64,000 nucleotides of DNA from Cheilinus undulatus (Eukaryota > Chordata > Actinopteri > Labriformes > Labridae). A program made the translations under genes and the position numbers. Position 1 is the stretch's first letter. Every line of letters starts with the position of its first letter. Where the stretch lies: contig NC_054867.1 in the NCBI RefSeq assembly GCF_018320785.1, positions 50,591,355-50,655,354 on the forward strand, given 5' to 3'. This document shows, piece by piece, positions 12,013 through 24,200 of this stretch. The notes beneath the pieces are model-generated. The model saw only the letters and a program-made list of their open reading frames with translations. It was not told the origin of the DNA and searched no databases.

Positions 12013-14420
12013 TAAAAGTCATTCATTTCAGTTGCCTTGATAGTAAATTCCCTAAAATGCCACAGAAAGTAAGGGCCAAGCAGTAACCAGCAGTGTTAAA
12101 AAATGAAGCCAATGCAAATGTATTTTTAAAAGCTGCGGCTCCCTGAGTGTGGAATCTTCTACTTGTAAATTTTTTTTCAGTCAGCTCTTTATGAAGCCCT
12201 GCCCTCCTGGGTTAATGATGCTACAGGTTATTATTGGTTATTGGTTGATGTTGCTAGGTTAGACAGGATCTCTTGTCAGAAGACTCCTTCCTGTTTTTTT
12301 TTTAACTATGGGTTGATTGAAAGAAAGTTAGAGCAAGTGGTTTTAATATGCTGACTGCTGCAGATTGGCTTCAAAATACAGTTTCAGAAACCAAATAGGT
12401 GACACCACTAAGACATCCTTTATGTGGACGATGGTACGGATGCTTTGCAGTCCACTTACCCCCCTCATACCCCACAAAAAGCTTTACAGCTCTGCATTTT
12501 CACTATAACAAGTGTCCTCCATTTATGTGGCTTTTTATGTCTTTTTTATTATGTATGCTTGATGTGTTCTAAGCGTGTTTTGAATATGTTAGCTTTTGAG
12601 TTAAATTGCATACACAGTATATGCACATGCAAGTCAGAGAACATTTTCTGCATTTGCCCTTTCTGCAGGCAGAAAGAGCAATAAGATAGTTCCTTTTCTT
12701 TACTGTTTATCTGTGCACATACACTTGTGAATGCCTGGAATGAGTCAGTCTGTTTACGTTCACTTCCTTTATCTGTCGAGCTTTTTATCAGGTCATCACA
12801 AAGACTTTTCTGCAGGTGAGCCTCTCCTCTATCCCTGAAAAAGGAGATCAATAGAGACACAGCATCTTGATTCAGGAGCAGAAAGACAAAGGGTAATCAT
12901 TAACACCTAAAGCATTAAACTTTAAACTTTTAACACTGAGGCTCACTGATCTCTGCAACTGGAAATGGGCCTCAGCACGTGCTTGTGTATGTTTTTGGGT
13001 GTGATCTTTCTAACTGCCGTTCACGCTTTGGTTTTGTCTGTGCTTGTTGTTGGACGGCTGCCCCCTTCATCATCAATTGACAATTAAAAACAAGCCTGCT
13101 TGTGTGCATGTTTTTAGCATGTTTGCATGGCCTAGTGAGGAAAATTTGGGTTATGAAGTCTTGAGGGAATTTTTGGAAATGAGGATGTTTGGATATCAAG
13201 AATGTGTGCAAAGGGACTATAGTGCATTTGTCAAGGAGCATTTTAAAAGCTGTTTATGGTATAAGAGTGGCCAGAGGGTCAATGTTCCATCTTAAATTTT
13301 TATCAAAGTTTGATTAAAAAAGGTCCTCAGAAGTGTAGTGTGTCAGCAGATTAGCATTAGTGTAGAAAGCAGAGGAAGTATTTGCAATGTACTGATCTAC
13401 TTTCTCTTAATCTGCCACACAGACACTCACTTGGCTTGGTCTACCACTGTGGTTTGTGTATGTGTTTGTGTGTGCTCCAGCTCACTCTCTCTCTTCCTGT
13501 TTGGCACTGTGAGCTGACCAATCAGAGGCAGCATTGCACAACAACGACTCAGACTTTAAAGTAGGAGCTGATGGCAACAGCAGAAAAGTAGACACAGGAG
13601 GTAAAGTTACAGAGACAAAACAGCTGTGACCTGCTGCAGTGTCCCTGGGCTGTGCTGGTGTTTGGTGCCTGATAAGATAAGCAACAGGTCAAAGATCAGC
13701 AGGGGGGTTTTAAACCTGCCGCTGGCTTGTGTTTTAAAGGATTTGTTTGATTAGATTATATCATACAAACTACATTAAAGACAGAGAGGTGTACTGATGC
13801 AAGACACGCCGTGAAAACTTAAGGCACATCCTGATTTCAAACATGCACTCCTGAAAAGCTGAAGAAAGCTTCAGGACAGGCTTTACCTGAAATCTTAGTG
13901 ATGCTTATGTACAGACTGCAAAATATAACATTCAAAAATGCTGCAGAACTCCAGAGTCTGACTCTATCATGAGTCAGTGCATTTAGATGGAACATAATAA
14001 AACAGATTTATCATGTTAATCTGACTAAATGTGACCTTTAGAATACATGTAAACATGCTGATCCAGCTGTAACAGTACAAGGCACAGTCACACATGGCAA
14101 TCCATGCTGTGCACACTTGACCTTCAAAGTCCAGTTTGTTTAACCAGAGTGAGTGCTCTGGAGTCTACCATGCTAAAGCATAGCACACTTTCTTGGTCTT
14201 GGCATGAATGGAGGAGGTGGATTAAGTTTGACACAGTTATTCATGCATGTACACAAGTATGGGTCTGCAATGTAACCTTGCAAAGCTGATGAATTGGCCA
14301 GACTCCATCAGGTAAATCCACCTTGAAAAACTCCAATCTACTGAGTTTGTGCTGTGCCAAACTTGGTTTGGACCAGTCTGCGTCATTTGAGAACAGTATA
14401 TGGGTTAGGGGTAGTTGTGC
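12013..14420. other. intergenic, no gene recognised
   Basis: Several open frames of 60-103 codons occur, but none shows conserved motifs or codon bias. A CCAAT box (gaccaatcag, 13516) and GATAAGATAA (13671) are visible but cannot be tied to a gene. Confidence 0.4.
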
Positions 14421-14439
14421 TGTGAGCCGATAGGAATGG

Positions 14440-14780
14440 CTACAGCTTAATATAGCCGTTAGCTTGGATGTAGCTTTATAGTGGCAATTAATTCAAAACT
14501 GAACCACATTTCTTTATTGAAACAAGAGCAAAGAGCCACACTGGGGGCTTGTCATAATCGAAAATATGTCTTCACTATCCTGCTGAACTGCTTCGGTATG
14601 AGATTGTGATCATTACAGGAGTGTACTGTTAGCCAGTAGCAATTAACTCAGATGTAAATGTAGAAAATCAGCTGTTTGGCCACACTTCTCTCTTTAAACA
14701 CAAGGGAAAAGAGCCATGCTGTAGGCTCCTCTTGGTGGAGAAGACATCCTTGATTTTCAAATAAATCCAGCAAATTCATT
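14440..14780. repeat. interspersed repeat (AGAGCCACACTG family), copies 2 and 3
   Basis: Two diverged partial copies: gaaacaagagcaaagagccacactg (14518-14542) and a weaker one with gagccatgctgtaggctcctcttgg (14710-14734). Confidence 0.4.
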
Positions 14781-14859
14781 TTGTCTTCTTATTTCAAATA
14801 TTATTTTTGTGTTTCTTTTTTCAGACAACTAGTTGTATTTGTAGTTTAATAGCCTAGTC

Positions 14860-15462
14860 CAGTGGTTCTCAAACTTTTTTGCCCAAGGCACACCATATTT
14901 ATTTCCATGCAAAACAACCTATCTAACATGCGTTAAAAAAATCATTTCCTAATATTGACTTAACCTGTTCAGTACGATGTCATCTAATATCTAATATAAG
15001 CCAGATGACAAATAATTATCATGACATTGTCTACTGACTGTTTTTTTTTTTCTTTTTTTTTTTTTTTTTTGGTGGGTCTTTCTCATTAACAGCTCTTTGG
15101 GGTTAAATACGCTTAAGGAAACGATCCATTTCCCCTTGATTTTCCTCACAAAACTGTCAATCAAGCTCTTTGATGTGTGTCATTCTAACAATCCCCCCAC
15201 CCGCTGATTTAACAAACTGCAAAGACGGCGTTCCTTTTAAGGTGTTATAGGGATTTTTAAATTTGGCGAATAGAATTTGCAGTCGTACATGGAAATAAAT
15301 GTTTATATAAAATACTGATCATGTAAATTAAAAAAAAAAAATCAATCATGTGTTGCTGAATAGTTGTAAATATGACTTAGAAAAGCAAAAAAATTTCATG
15401 GCACACCTATACTCACCTCAAGGCACACCAGTGTGCCGCAGCACACCATTTGAGAACCACTG
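14860..15462. mobile_element. complete 603-bp hAT MITE
   Basis: Ends CAGTGGTTCTCAAA and TTTGAGAACCACTG are perfect inverted repeats. The flanks are GCCTAGTC and GCCTAGGC (14852-14859, 15463-15470), a 7/8 match as expected for an aged 8-bp hAT duplication. No coding content. Confidence 0.9.
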
Positions 15463-15675
15463 GCCTAGGCTATTGAAATCAGGAAGTGGGGACAAAAACA
15501 CCATCAACAGGGATAAAGGAGCACTTATGCTCTCCCACACCTGGGACTCTCTCCTCCAGAGACCATTAGTCTGCGGGGGGCCTGGACAGCTTGATAGACC
15601 TGATAGACCATTGGGCGAGAGGTGGGGTACACCCTGGACCAGTCGCCAGTCAATCAAGAAAGACCCAACTGCAGT

Positions 15676-15943
15676 CAAGATGGCCAACATGGGCGTCGCT
15701 ATACATCCAATCCATGCCGGAAGTCCCAAGCGGACTTCTTCGTGTTGGACTCAGCTGCCCGTGTTTGTCAATCTTTTTCACGCCTAAGCCCAACCCTTGG
15801 TGCTGGATCTCAAAATATATCACCTTCCCCACTGCCTTACCCTGAACCTAACCACTCGGGTTTTAATGCCTAAGCTTAACCTTAGACGTACGGACTTCCA
15901 GTTGAGACTTCCGGCATGGATTGGATATATGTTGGCCATCTTG
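15676..15943. mobile_element. 268-bp foldback element
   Basis: The left arm (15676-15724) starts CAAGATGGCCAACATG and the right arm (15907-15943) is its near complement, ending TGTTGGCCATCTTG. The arms share ACTTCCGGCATGGATTGGAT. No clear target duplication seen. Confidence 0.8.
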
Positions 15944-15984
15944 GCGTATCAAGGTACTCTTGAGTCAATGGCAGGGCTGACCTA

Positions 15985-16200
15985 TAGAGACAGATAACCA
16001 GGCATGCTCACATTCACACCTATAGCCAATTTAGAGTGATCAATTAACCTAACGAGCACGTCTTTGGTGGTGGGAGGAAGCAGGAGAAAACCCATGCGTA
16101 CACAAGGAGAACATGCAAACTCTGCACAGAAAGGCCCTTACCGGGAAGCGGACCAAAGACCGTCTTGCTGTGAGGCAACAGCGCTAACCCCTCCGTCGCC
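15985..16200 (-). mobile_element. teleost interspersed repeat, minus orientation
   Basis: cattcacacctatagccaat, gtgggaggaagcaggag and gagaacatgcaaactctgcac are hallmarks of a very common fish repeat. On the minus strand its head reads GGTTAGCGCTGTTGCCTCAC, a tRNA-like start. Confidence 0.65.
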
Positions 16201-16254
16201 AATGCAGCACCCCAGTCAAAACAAGTCAAGGTAAAAAAAAGAAAAAAAAAAAAA

Positions 16255-16420
16255 GAAACATCTTCTACAACTGAAAAGAGCAACACAAGAAAAATATTCT
16301 TGATTTTCTCTTCATCTGCCTCAACATAAGTTTTATCCACAAACATCCCACTCTGCTGTTTATTGATACAGCAGCATTTACAGCTGACTGTATCCCTGGA
16401 GCTGCGCATGGCTTCATGTT
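16255..16420. repeat. interspersed repeat related to 4440-4790
   Basis: Shares ttctcttca...ttttatccacaaac and the following 'gctgt..ac.gcagcag' segment with copy 1. Confidence 0.35.
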
Positions 16421-18330
16421 TGCACAAATGAGGCGCAACCCATCCACCAGGCCATCCTGGCGCCCATGACTTTGACATTATCCTGCGTAAGATCCACTAT
16501 CCCAGTGCCACTGTGGTCAGTTTGATTTTGACTTTTGTTCCACAAACCAACTGTCCCTCTCAAGAATATTTGTTTAACATTGGGGGAGAATTAAGCCCAG
16601 TTCAGACCAAAGACTCATGGCGAGACACGCTGAAACTTGCACCAGCTAGTGACGGGCTGTTCTTCTACGTTCTGAAAAACGTTTAGCTCACACTGCAGCA
16701 ACTTGTAAAGACAATCCAGCTGGTGTGAACAGGAGTGTTTACTGGGATGAAGCTTCCTTGTGGAAAGTATATTAAAAGATTGCTGTAAGAATTTCAAAGT
16801 TCGCAGAATGATTTTATATAACAAAGTATTCTACTTTGAACAACTATATTTGTTGATGTTTCCAGCTTTTCCATGCTATACTTATCTAATTGCTTGTTTG
16901 CCATTTGATAAACTGAATTGTTGGCAGAATCATCAGTTTGCATAAAGATGGCACAGGTCAGGTAGCTGCTACCTTTGCCAACAGTGTTCAAAAGTGGTGT
17001 TGTTGCGTCACTAATCTTTGGTCTGAACTGGACTTTAGGGAGAAAATCTAACTAAAATGACTGAAATGAAGCTCAAAGTGAGTAAGGTTACTGCCATGGC
17101 GTATGTGTGTTCTCCACTGTCCTGACCCTGTGAGACCATTCGTCCTGGAAACTGCGTGTCATATTACGACACGATGATGTGGCCATGCTCAGGCCTTGTT
17201 GGGCTTGGAGTAATGTGAGTGCAGGCCAGTGGGGGACTGGGCAGAGGGGACAAGAATGCTTCAGCATGATACTGGGCAACTGGGCCTGACAGTGTTTGAT
17301 GATGTTGGGTGTCGATTTACTCTTGCATGTATTTAATCAGCCCCCAAACTGGCCAAGGTGTTCTGAGCATGCTCCACAGTTCCTATCCTTTACTTTGAGA
17401 CCTGAAAGTCAAACAATTCAATGCATGAAAGAAAACAAGTCTAAGGTGTCAACACAGAGACTGCTAGAATGAGAAATACTTTTTTAATAGACAAAGAAAT
17501 GCAGTTAATATTGTGTGGGACAAAATGTATAGAACTGTCCATGTTTTTATGCATACCAGTTTGCCTGATAACTTCCATAACTAGCCAGATCAACAAGAAG
17601 AATGTCGCTTCCAACTATTGCTGAACGGGAATTAACACCGCCTATCAAAAAGTCTGGTACTACTTTAGAGCTGGTGTACTGATACAAGATAGTTCAATTA
17701 AATCGCTTTATCCAGGTATTGCTTCAGCTATTAGTGAACTGAATAACACATGTAATTTGATATGTCCACAGTATCAACCAGTAATGAAGAAACATACTGG
17801 TAAATAGAAAACAGGGTGAAGCAGCTTCATTATGTGCACTAATATCACACCTGTCACACCAGTGGTTCTAGGACATAAACATCAGCACCCTAGCCTGCTT
17901 GCTTGCAGTGAATCTTCCTAAATATTTTCTTTTTCAAACATCAGCCTACTCCGACTTCAGTGGAAATTTTACCAGGGAGCCAGCAGGAACAATTCCAGGT
18001 AAAGTTGGACTGAAACATTTGTGAGGGCTCAGGCTGCAGACAGTTCATCTCTGACGGCCACTTTAACAGACTGTTCATCTGAGAGGATGTAGAAAGGAAG
18101 TGCCGTAATTTGCTGGTACAATGTAATGCCAGTTTTAGATTTTTTAACTTAACTTTATTTCATATACCTGCAAAGTCTGGCGGTTAAATTCATGAAATAA
18201 CCCCATCAGAAATATTACAGCCTAAGCATTTCATAAATAACCCTGAGAAAAAGTTCCAAGGTCCAAGGTCTAATCTAAGATAAGATTATGTATAGACCCG
18301 TTTTAGAAATTGTTACACAAACAGTGACTT
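16421..18330. other. intergenic, no gene recognised
   Basis: Unique-looking AT-rich sequence. No conserved frame or clear repeat identified. Confidence 0.4.
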
Positions 18331-18935
18331 GCTTTAGCTTCATTAGTTTTAGCTAAAGCTTACAGAGTTAAGCGACCTATGTTATTAGTGTTTTTAAGAC
18401 AATGTAACGGAGTTAGCTTTAACAACATAAGCTTTAGCAAATTTAGCTATAGCATCATAGATAACATATCAACATAGCTTACATAGCTGCTTTGTGGGCT
18501 TAGCTTTGGCTATTTATCTGTTATCAGTAGCTAAGCTTTAGCAACATGAGCTTTAGCAAAGGTAGCTAATGCTACATAACCTACATAGCTGCTTTGTGAG
18601 CTTAGCTTTAGCTATTTGGCTATGTTATCTGTATCTAAGTTAGCTTTAGCCACATGAGCTTTAGCAAAGGCAGCTAAAGCTATGTTACCTACTTATCTGC
18701 TTTGTTAGCTTAGCTTTAGCTATGTTAGCTAAATAGTGACTGTAGTTAAGTTATCTGTAGCTAAGTTAGCTTTAGCAGCATGAGTTTAGAAAACATGGCT
18801 AAAACTGACTTAGCTATTCAGAAAATATAGATACATAGCGGCTTTGTGAGCTCAGCTGTAGTTACGTGGCTACATCAGCATAGCTCTATTATCTACATAT
18901 CTTATGCAGCTAACAGAGCTACACAAGCTACACTT
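18331..18935. repeat. AGCTTTAGC-rich higher-order tandem array
   Basis: About four diverged units of 107-124 bp. The segment 'tagctttagca.catgagctttagcaaa' recurs near 18413, 18534, 18641 and 18765, each followed by 'acatagctgctttgtgagcttag'. The short word AGCTTTAGC / GCTAAAGCT is itself repeated in both orientations. Confidence 0.85.
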
Positions 18936-21100
18936 GCTGCATTGCAATGTTTTCACAGAGGGTTACCTTTTTCCTGTAAGCAAACTGTTTATTCTTATTA
19001 AACATTTTGTAATTAGGTTTTGGAGGTCAGGCTTTTAACTTTTAGCGTTTTGTTACCCTTACCTTAGCACTTACCCTAACCCTAAAATTAAGTACAGTCT
19101 AATTTATTTCAAAGTTTTAGCATGGATTTCTGTTCTGAGATATACAGTGTCTCAGATGAACGGTCTGTACGGTCGGTATGTTGAAAAATTTGGAGGTTTA
19201 TGTTCACACATGCAGCTCACATTGACATTTTTTGGCATATGTCCAGGAGGTTTGTGCATGTGTGAGAAAAACAATATGTTTTAGACAAGTGCTTTAATTA
19301 TGTATTTTCTTGAATATTTATGAATATTTTTCTTAAATACTTCTGCCTCTATTCAGATTGGAATGCTGTAGTGATACAGGAAATGTGGAGAGAGTGAATG
19401 GAAGATGTCATGCACCAGAGGGCATCAGGATCTGGGGTCAAAACTGCAACCAGTGCAACAGACTGTAGGCATGTGTTGCTTTCTCCACAAACTGAACCAA
19501 ACAAGCATTCTTCTTAATGCATTATCATATAAATGATATGCACATTCAGCTAATGATAAATGATGCCAAAAGATTTCAGGTGTAAGTAATGAAATGTGGA
19601 CAAGAAAACTGGAGTTTGTGCACTGCAGACATGCCCCAAAATAAAACAACTGCATTCAAACATTTGCTTTAATTTCAATTAATGTTGTTTTCTCTGCAAA
19701 GTGATTCATACCAGGGGATTCTGGAGCATTCTGTTTCCAATATTATAGAACAGGGACCAGATGGCAATAAGAATCAGGAAACAAGAGGCACGTGGAGATT
19801 TTCAGGACTGGCATTGTTGCTTTCTCCTGCTATTATATGGTTCCTTTCTTTTTTATAGGCTCTTAAACCCACTTTGTAATATCCTGGGGCCTTGGCTGAA
19901 GTTTGCGTGAAGTGATTAGTTACAGAGGGTGCTGAGTGTAAATTTGGATGTGTTTTCTTCTAAATTTGTTCTACCTTTAAAGACCTGACTATTCTACTTT
20001 ACACATGCATGTTAAGTCTCTGTCCTTATCTAGTTATACATAGCATTGCAGAGATTTTTGCAGAAACAGGCTGACAGGAGGCTCCAAGGTTCAATTTTCC
20101 CCCCTGGGCCCTAAAGCTGGTTAATCCAGAGTCCTACACTAAGTTTCAACCCTTTATAGAGTATACTTATGCCCTGTAAATCCTGATACCTGCATTAATG
20201 GCCACTAACAATAGCTCAATAACAACCTATGATATTCTAATTCTGAACATTGTAGGCCTTGGTTAAAGTTCAGTTTGTTTTAGTATACAGAAATTTTCCA
20301 AAGAAATAGACTGTAGATTAATTCACAGTGCATTTACACAACAATGGCATAATTAAGCACTGCCATAACTAGGCCTTAACACTTTCCTGTTGGCCTGATA
20401 TTTGGTGACCCCCGACCCACTGATCCCTTCTCACCTCTGTTAGTTACAACCTCCAAGGACAAGACATTATACCTCTGGGACATTCATAATGGAGGAGAAA
20501 CACCGCAGGGGTATTATCACGCCTTGAAAAGGCACTCTGAATCAGCTTTTTGTCATTCAAGTTCAACAGTAAAGCTTGAAGAGGACTTATTCCGCAAAAA
20601 TTACTTTTTCAGGCTTTTCTAACAAAAAAATGTGCCCCTGGCCTTTCCACAATCCCCTCAAATACCAGAAAAATCCATTCCCCCAAAAAGTCCAAATCAT
20701 GAATTCAGGGCTATTCGTTATATTCCTGCTTTGTCAGGGAGATTTTGAAATTCCACTTCAGATAATTTAGTTTATCAGTTCAAGAGAGCAATGAAGTTGA
20801 GGATAACTTTTTTCTACCTGTTCCTTCACATTTCAAGACAACTCAAGAGTGAATCTGACTGGGTGTCATAGCTAGTTTGTCAGTGTTAGTCAGTTTACTA
20901 TGCACTATGAAAACTTTAAACAGTTTTTTTTATGTTCACATTTTTGTGTAGGCCTTTTGCTGATCTCTAAAAGTTTTAACTTTTAAATACTTTGTCAAGG
21001 TCAGTTATATTTGTCTACAGAGTTAAAATAGGCTATTTAATTTAAAAAAGGATTGTTTTGCATGAATACATAAACTTCACTGTGATAGAAAGAGGCTAAA
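18936..21100. other. intergenic, no gene recognised
   Basis: No conserved open frame. Mostly AT-rich single-copy-looking sequence. Confidence 0.4.
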
Positions 21101-21959
21101 GCTGATGCATGCTTACTTGCTAATTTTGGGGAGTAGCCTACCACAGCTAGCCCACTAACATGAACGCTTAAACTAGGCTATTAAATGTCTTATTAAAATA
21201 TCTTGCTAAAAATCTATGTAATGCAGAAAAGGCTAAATAAACAATGAATCAATAGATAAACTTCCCTGCTACAAGAGTTAAAAGATAAGACAGCTAAAGT
21301 TTGTTAAAGTGCTAGCTTGCTAAAGCCCATGCTAAAGTGGTGTTTCCTTTCTCCCTGAATTTGTAACTAAAACAACAAAACGACTTGGTTAAGTTTATTC
21401 TCCCAGATAACTGAACTATGAAATAGTGAAACACAGCGTTAAACTAATTTATCTAGCTCTGCTTACGGCTAGTTAGCCTAGCGGTGCAGAGTAGCAGAAA
21501 GCTCCTTTTTCATGAGGTAAACTTAAATTGTTTATTTCAAGAAATTACACACATTATTACATGAAGATAAAAATGTTATAAATGTAAATGTATTCTCTTT
21601 TAAAGTCCAAACATGAAAGAAAGCTGAGTATAAAAACATTTCGTTGAATAGTACTTTGCCAGTCGACAACAAAGAAAGCAGTCAAACAGACTTTGTGACT
21701 TAGTAACTATTTTCCTTTACCATGTAGTCTGCAAACTTTTAATCACTTAATCTAAATTTCATTTTATAGGGTTGTTGTTCTTTATCTGGCCTTTACTCTG
21801 GAAGTAGGCTACTTTGTAAATATTAGGCTATGTCAAGGATCTAATATGATATTAAAATGATATTTAAGTGATGCACAGTATTTCATTAAAAAAAAACAAA
21901 ATATATGCAAATAAAATAAACATTTGCAGCTAAAGAGATAGACCTCAGCCTTTTAGCTT

Positions 21960-24200
21960 AAAAGCTAGGTGGGGGGTTCAGAGGTTGCTAATGCTGAATT
22001 AGCATCGTCTATCCCTCCTTGATTCAGTTAATTTTCCTAGATATCAATATTAGCAGCTAGATAAACACAGTAAATACAACTAGCTTAGCCAGGCCAAAGG
22101 CTGCCTACTAGGCTAACTGCCAATTCTCTGTCTGACTGAATGGAATTAATCTGACATTGCTTGGTTCACCATATCATTGAGGCTGTTTATTTTAATTTCA
22201 TGTAATGAAATTAAAGAATATTTTAACAATTATGATGAGCTTTACTTTCTCTTAGAAGGGCAGGGTTGTTGAGGGGAAAAGAAAAAAATATTTTTTCCCT
22301 CCCTTTCAAAAAATGATTTACAGATGTTAAAGCTAATTGGGTTGAATGCCACAGCAAGCCTGCTTAGGCTAAATTGACATGGCCTGTACTTTCACATTGA
22401 AAAACACGTTGGAAGTAATATCTTGATTCAGTATATTTTGAATGAATAACAACATAGGCAACTAAATAGGGTAAAGCTTAGCAAGCCCTGCTAGCAGCTA
22501 CCTAGCTTTGCAAGTTACAGTAGACAAACTGCCAATTCATCCTCAGAACGTAAGTGATATCATGTTATAATGTTTTTATTTTTCACTGATATAATGATAT
22601 TATTTAGAGCAAGGGTGTCAAATGCAATCACAGAAGGGGCCAGATTCTGAATTAGGGTCTAACCTGAGGGCCTAACAGGGTCCACATTTAACCAAACTGT
22701 CCACCTCATTTTCACCAGTAATACATTATGGGAAAAAAATAAGCACTGATGATAAATGATTTTGAGATTTAAAAAGTCAAAATGATAAGTTAAAAAGCTC
22801 AAAATCTGAGATAAAAGTCAGACTATTAGTACAAAAGGTCAAAACACAAAATTAGATGTTAAGTTAATGCTTTTAAGATATACGATAAAAGAAAGTCACA
22901 ATCATGTTTATAAGGCCAAAATATGACTTGAAATTTAAAATTGTGCACCTAAAAGGTCAGAATATGAGATTAAAAAGTCAATCCTAATTAGGAAAAAGAC
23001 AAAAAATTAGACAAAAGTCAAAATAATAAATTGAAAAAGTCAAAATAAGATAAAAAATCAAAATAATCAATTGAAAAAAGCCTTAATATTAGCTAAAAGT
23101 CAAAATAAATATAAAAGGTCAAAATATGAGATAAAACAGTCAATTATAAATAGAAAAAGCCAAAATATCAGACAAAAGTCAAAATAATAAATTAAAGTCA
23201 AAATGTGAGATAAAAAATCAAGTTAATAAATTGAAAAAGCCTAAATATTAGCTAAAGGCACAAATAATGTAAAAGCTCAAAATATGGGATAAAAAGTAAA
23301 AATAATAAATATAAAAGGTCAAAACATAAGATAAAAGTCCAAATAATAGATATAAGTCATAATTGTGCTATGCAAAATTGGAAATATGAAATGAAAACAT
23401 AAATGAATTTGCCATGTCAAAACCAGCCAGGATTGCCACTGCTGGTCCACAGAAGCTAAGTCTGCCCCCTCTTTGACCATGTAACTAAAATACTTTTAAT
23501 ACTTTTCTGTATCTCAAAATGAGCAACTAGATAAATACAGTTGACATAAATAGCTAAGCAAGGCCCAGCCATGCTACAAGTGGTGGGCTAACTGCCAATT
23601 GTTCTCTGACTGTGAGTGAATACGTGTGAGATTTTTTGGTTTTAGCTAACTTCTAATCGTCTTTTTTTAAAGCTTTTGGTAATTTAATGACATTATTAAG
23701 ATGGTCTGAGCTTTTATACTGAGGTTAACTTTCTACTGAGTTTTTAAAGACAGGAATGTGAAGGGGAAAAAATCTTTTTAGCCTCCTATTTTCCTTGACA
23801 GTTTTGATGTAGCCTACAGCTATAGCATGTTAAAGCTAACCAAGATTGCCACAGCTTGCCCACAAAGGTAAGTCTGTCCTGTCTTTGACTGCTTTGCCTG
23901 TGTAACTAAAATACTTTTAATACTTTTCTGGATCTCGAAGTTAGCTACTAGATAAATACAGTTGACATAAATAGCTTAGCAAGCCCTAGCTTTGCCCTTA
24001 GCAGTGGGCTAACTGCCAATTGTTTACTAACATCTAATCATTTACTTCTAGCTTTTAGTCACATGATAACATTATTAAGAGGATTTTAACCATAGTACTG
24101 AGCGTTGCTGTTTATTTTAGTTTAAAATGAAAAGAATTTTATGGGGAAAAGAACATTTTGTACATACTTTTACTTTACAAATTTGACTTCCGATGAAAAA
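21960..24200. repeat. tandem array with ~420-bp unit, interrupted
   Basis: The landmark ACTGCCAATT recurs at 22116, 22528, 23591 and 24012 (412 and 421 bases apart within pairs). Each is preceded by a 'gataaatacag...tagcttagcaagcc' block and followed, in fuller copies, by aggggaaaag and 'catgttaaagctaa...gattgccacag'. A hAT-like element (22608-23420) interrupts the third unit. Confidence 0.8.
22608..23420. mobile_element. hAT-like non-autonomous repeat, copy 2
   Basis: Starts AAGGGTGTCAAATGCAATCA and follows copy 1 (1178) for ~200 bases, then becomes dozens of degenerate gtcaaaataagat-like units. It sits inside the 420-bp array, and part of the unit is missing around it. Confidence 0.6.

Noticed and set aside
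12424..13564. Candidate small genes from frames of 60-103 codons
   Set aside because: Both strands show similar random frames and none has conserved motifs, splice support or codon bias.
15350..16478. Several frames of 60-145 codons on both strands
   Set aside because: They overlap a MITE end, a foldback element and a common interspersed repeat.
18331..24200. CRISPR-like array
   Set aside because: Units are long, diverged and have no unique spacers; the genome is a vertebrate's.
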